Assembly: GCA_021772295.1 (NCBI GenBank)
Contig: JAJFMG010000210.1
Location: 1-14,380 of the forward strand
Length of the DNA: 14,380 bases
Direction: 5' to 3'
DNA from: Chlamydiota bacterium
Lineage (GTDB): Bacteria > Chlamydiota > Chlamydiia > Chlamydiales > Simkaniaceae
Part shown: positions 14,222 through 14,380 of the stretch, in pieces
Layout: each line of letters starts with the position of its first letter
Numbering within the stretch: the first letter of the stretch is position 1
Position numbers and translations under genes: made by a program
The notes under the pieces: generated by a model
Database searches by the model: none
What the model was told of the DNA's origin: nothing
Seen by the model: the letters and a program-made list of their open reading frames with translations, nothing else

Positions 14222-14380
14222 ATGACTCAAACAATCTGCATTACCCTTAGCTACGATGGAACCCATTATTTTGGGTTCCAAAAATGTAAAGAGGGTCGAA
14301 CTATTGAAGCCTCTTTTACAAATGCGATTACAATATCAGGCTATGAGATCACAAACTTGCAAGTTGCATCTAGAACAGAT
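14222..14380 (+). CDS. truA: tRNA pseudouridine synthase A (TruA), N-terminal part
   Basis: Fifty-three codons are present before the window ends. The start MTQTICITLSYDGTHYFGFQ matches the TruA N-terminus (the family pattern YDGTxYxGWQ). The last visible residues, ASRTD, correspond to the catalytic AGRTD motif, so the final codon in the window is the nucleophilic aspartate. TruA converts U38-U40 in the tRNA anticodon stem to pseudouridine. The visible Gly-to-Ser change in the motif is mild. No strong Shine-Dalgarno precedes the ATG; a GTG three codons upstream is a less likely alternative. The gene diverges from the large orphan gene across 122 bp. The call is made from the motif alone because only about a fifth of the gene is seen. 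Confidence 0.85.
   Translation, partial: MTQTICITLSYDGTHYFGFQKCKEGRTIEASFTNAITISGYEITNLQVASRTD

Noticed and set aside
1..14380. CRISPR arrays, tRNA/rRNA genes, complete insertion sequences, toxin-antitoxin or restriction systems
   Set aside because: I looked for spaced direct repeats, cloverleaf patterns, transposase motifs and defence-gene motifs on both strands and found none I could support.

Overview
The window looks like chromosomal DNA of a member of the Chlamydiota, most likely one of the environmental (amoeba- or arthropod-associated) families rather than Chlamydiaceae. The main reason is gene order: sctV (lcrD), copN (sctW/lcrE), an scc1-like chaperone and malQ follow each other on one strand exactly as I recall them in Chlamydia trachomatis (CT090-CT087). 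Further on, rpmB and a two-HKD phospholipase D protein follow in the order I recall for CT086 and CT084. The DNA is AT-rich (GC in the upper thirties by eye), genes are tightly packed, and several proteins resemble chlamydial families.

Layout. 1-4673 (+) is a type III secretion/metabolic cluster: the C-terminal part of the export gate SctV, the gatekeeper CopN, its chaperone, and 4-alpha-glucanotransferase MalQ. The last three touch or overlap, which suggests one translationally coupled operon. 4635-5795 (-) encodes a signal-peptide-bearing, Phe-terminated outer-membrane beta-barrel of the Lpg1974/MOMP-like kind, overlapping malQ tail to tail. 5864-7985 (+) holds a secreted transglutaminase-like/TPR protein and a small exported protein with its own sigma70-type promoter. 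7989-8843 (-) is an orphan acidic protein built from two copies of a 112-residue module. 8844-9165 has no intact gene, but contains what looks like the frameshifted tail of a decayed gene beside a G8 tract. 9166-11032 (-) is a two-gene unit: soluble transhydrogenase SthA and a coupled small membrane protein. It diverges from rpmB (11155, +) across a compact back-to-back promoter region. The PLD gene (+) starts inside rpmB and runs through a nested hairpin. A large orphan protein (12483-14099, -) with a possible XRE-like C-terminus abuts the PLD gene tail to tail, and the first 53 codons of truA leave the window at 14380.

How it fits together. The left end serves the type III secretion system: gate, plug and the plug's chaperone. 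MalQ rides along for glycogen/maltodextrin metabolism. The centre, between malQ and rpmB, is an accessory block of envelope, exported and orphan genes that interrupts the order seen in Chlamydia. It is the most interesting stretch for lineage-specific host-interaction genes. I did not see CRISPR arrays, tRNA or rRNA genes, complete insertion sequences or a recognisable defence system. All family assignments are by eye from motifs and recalled family features; no database search was possible.
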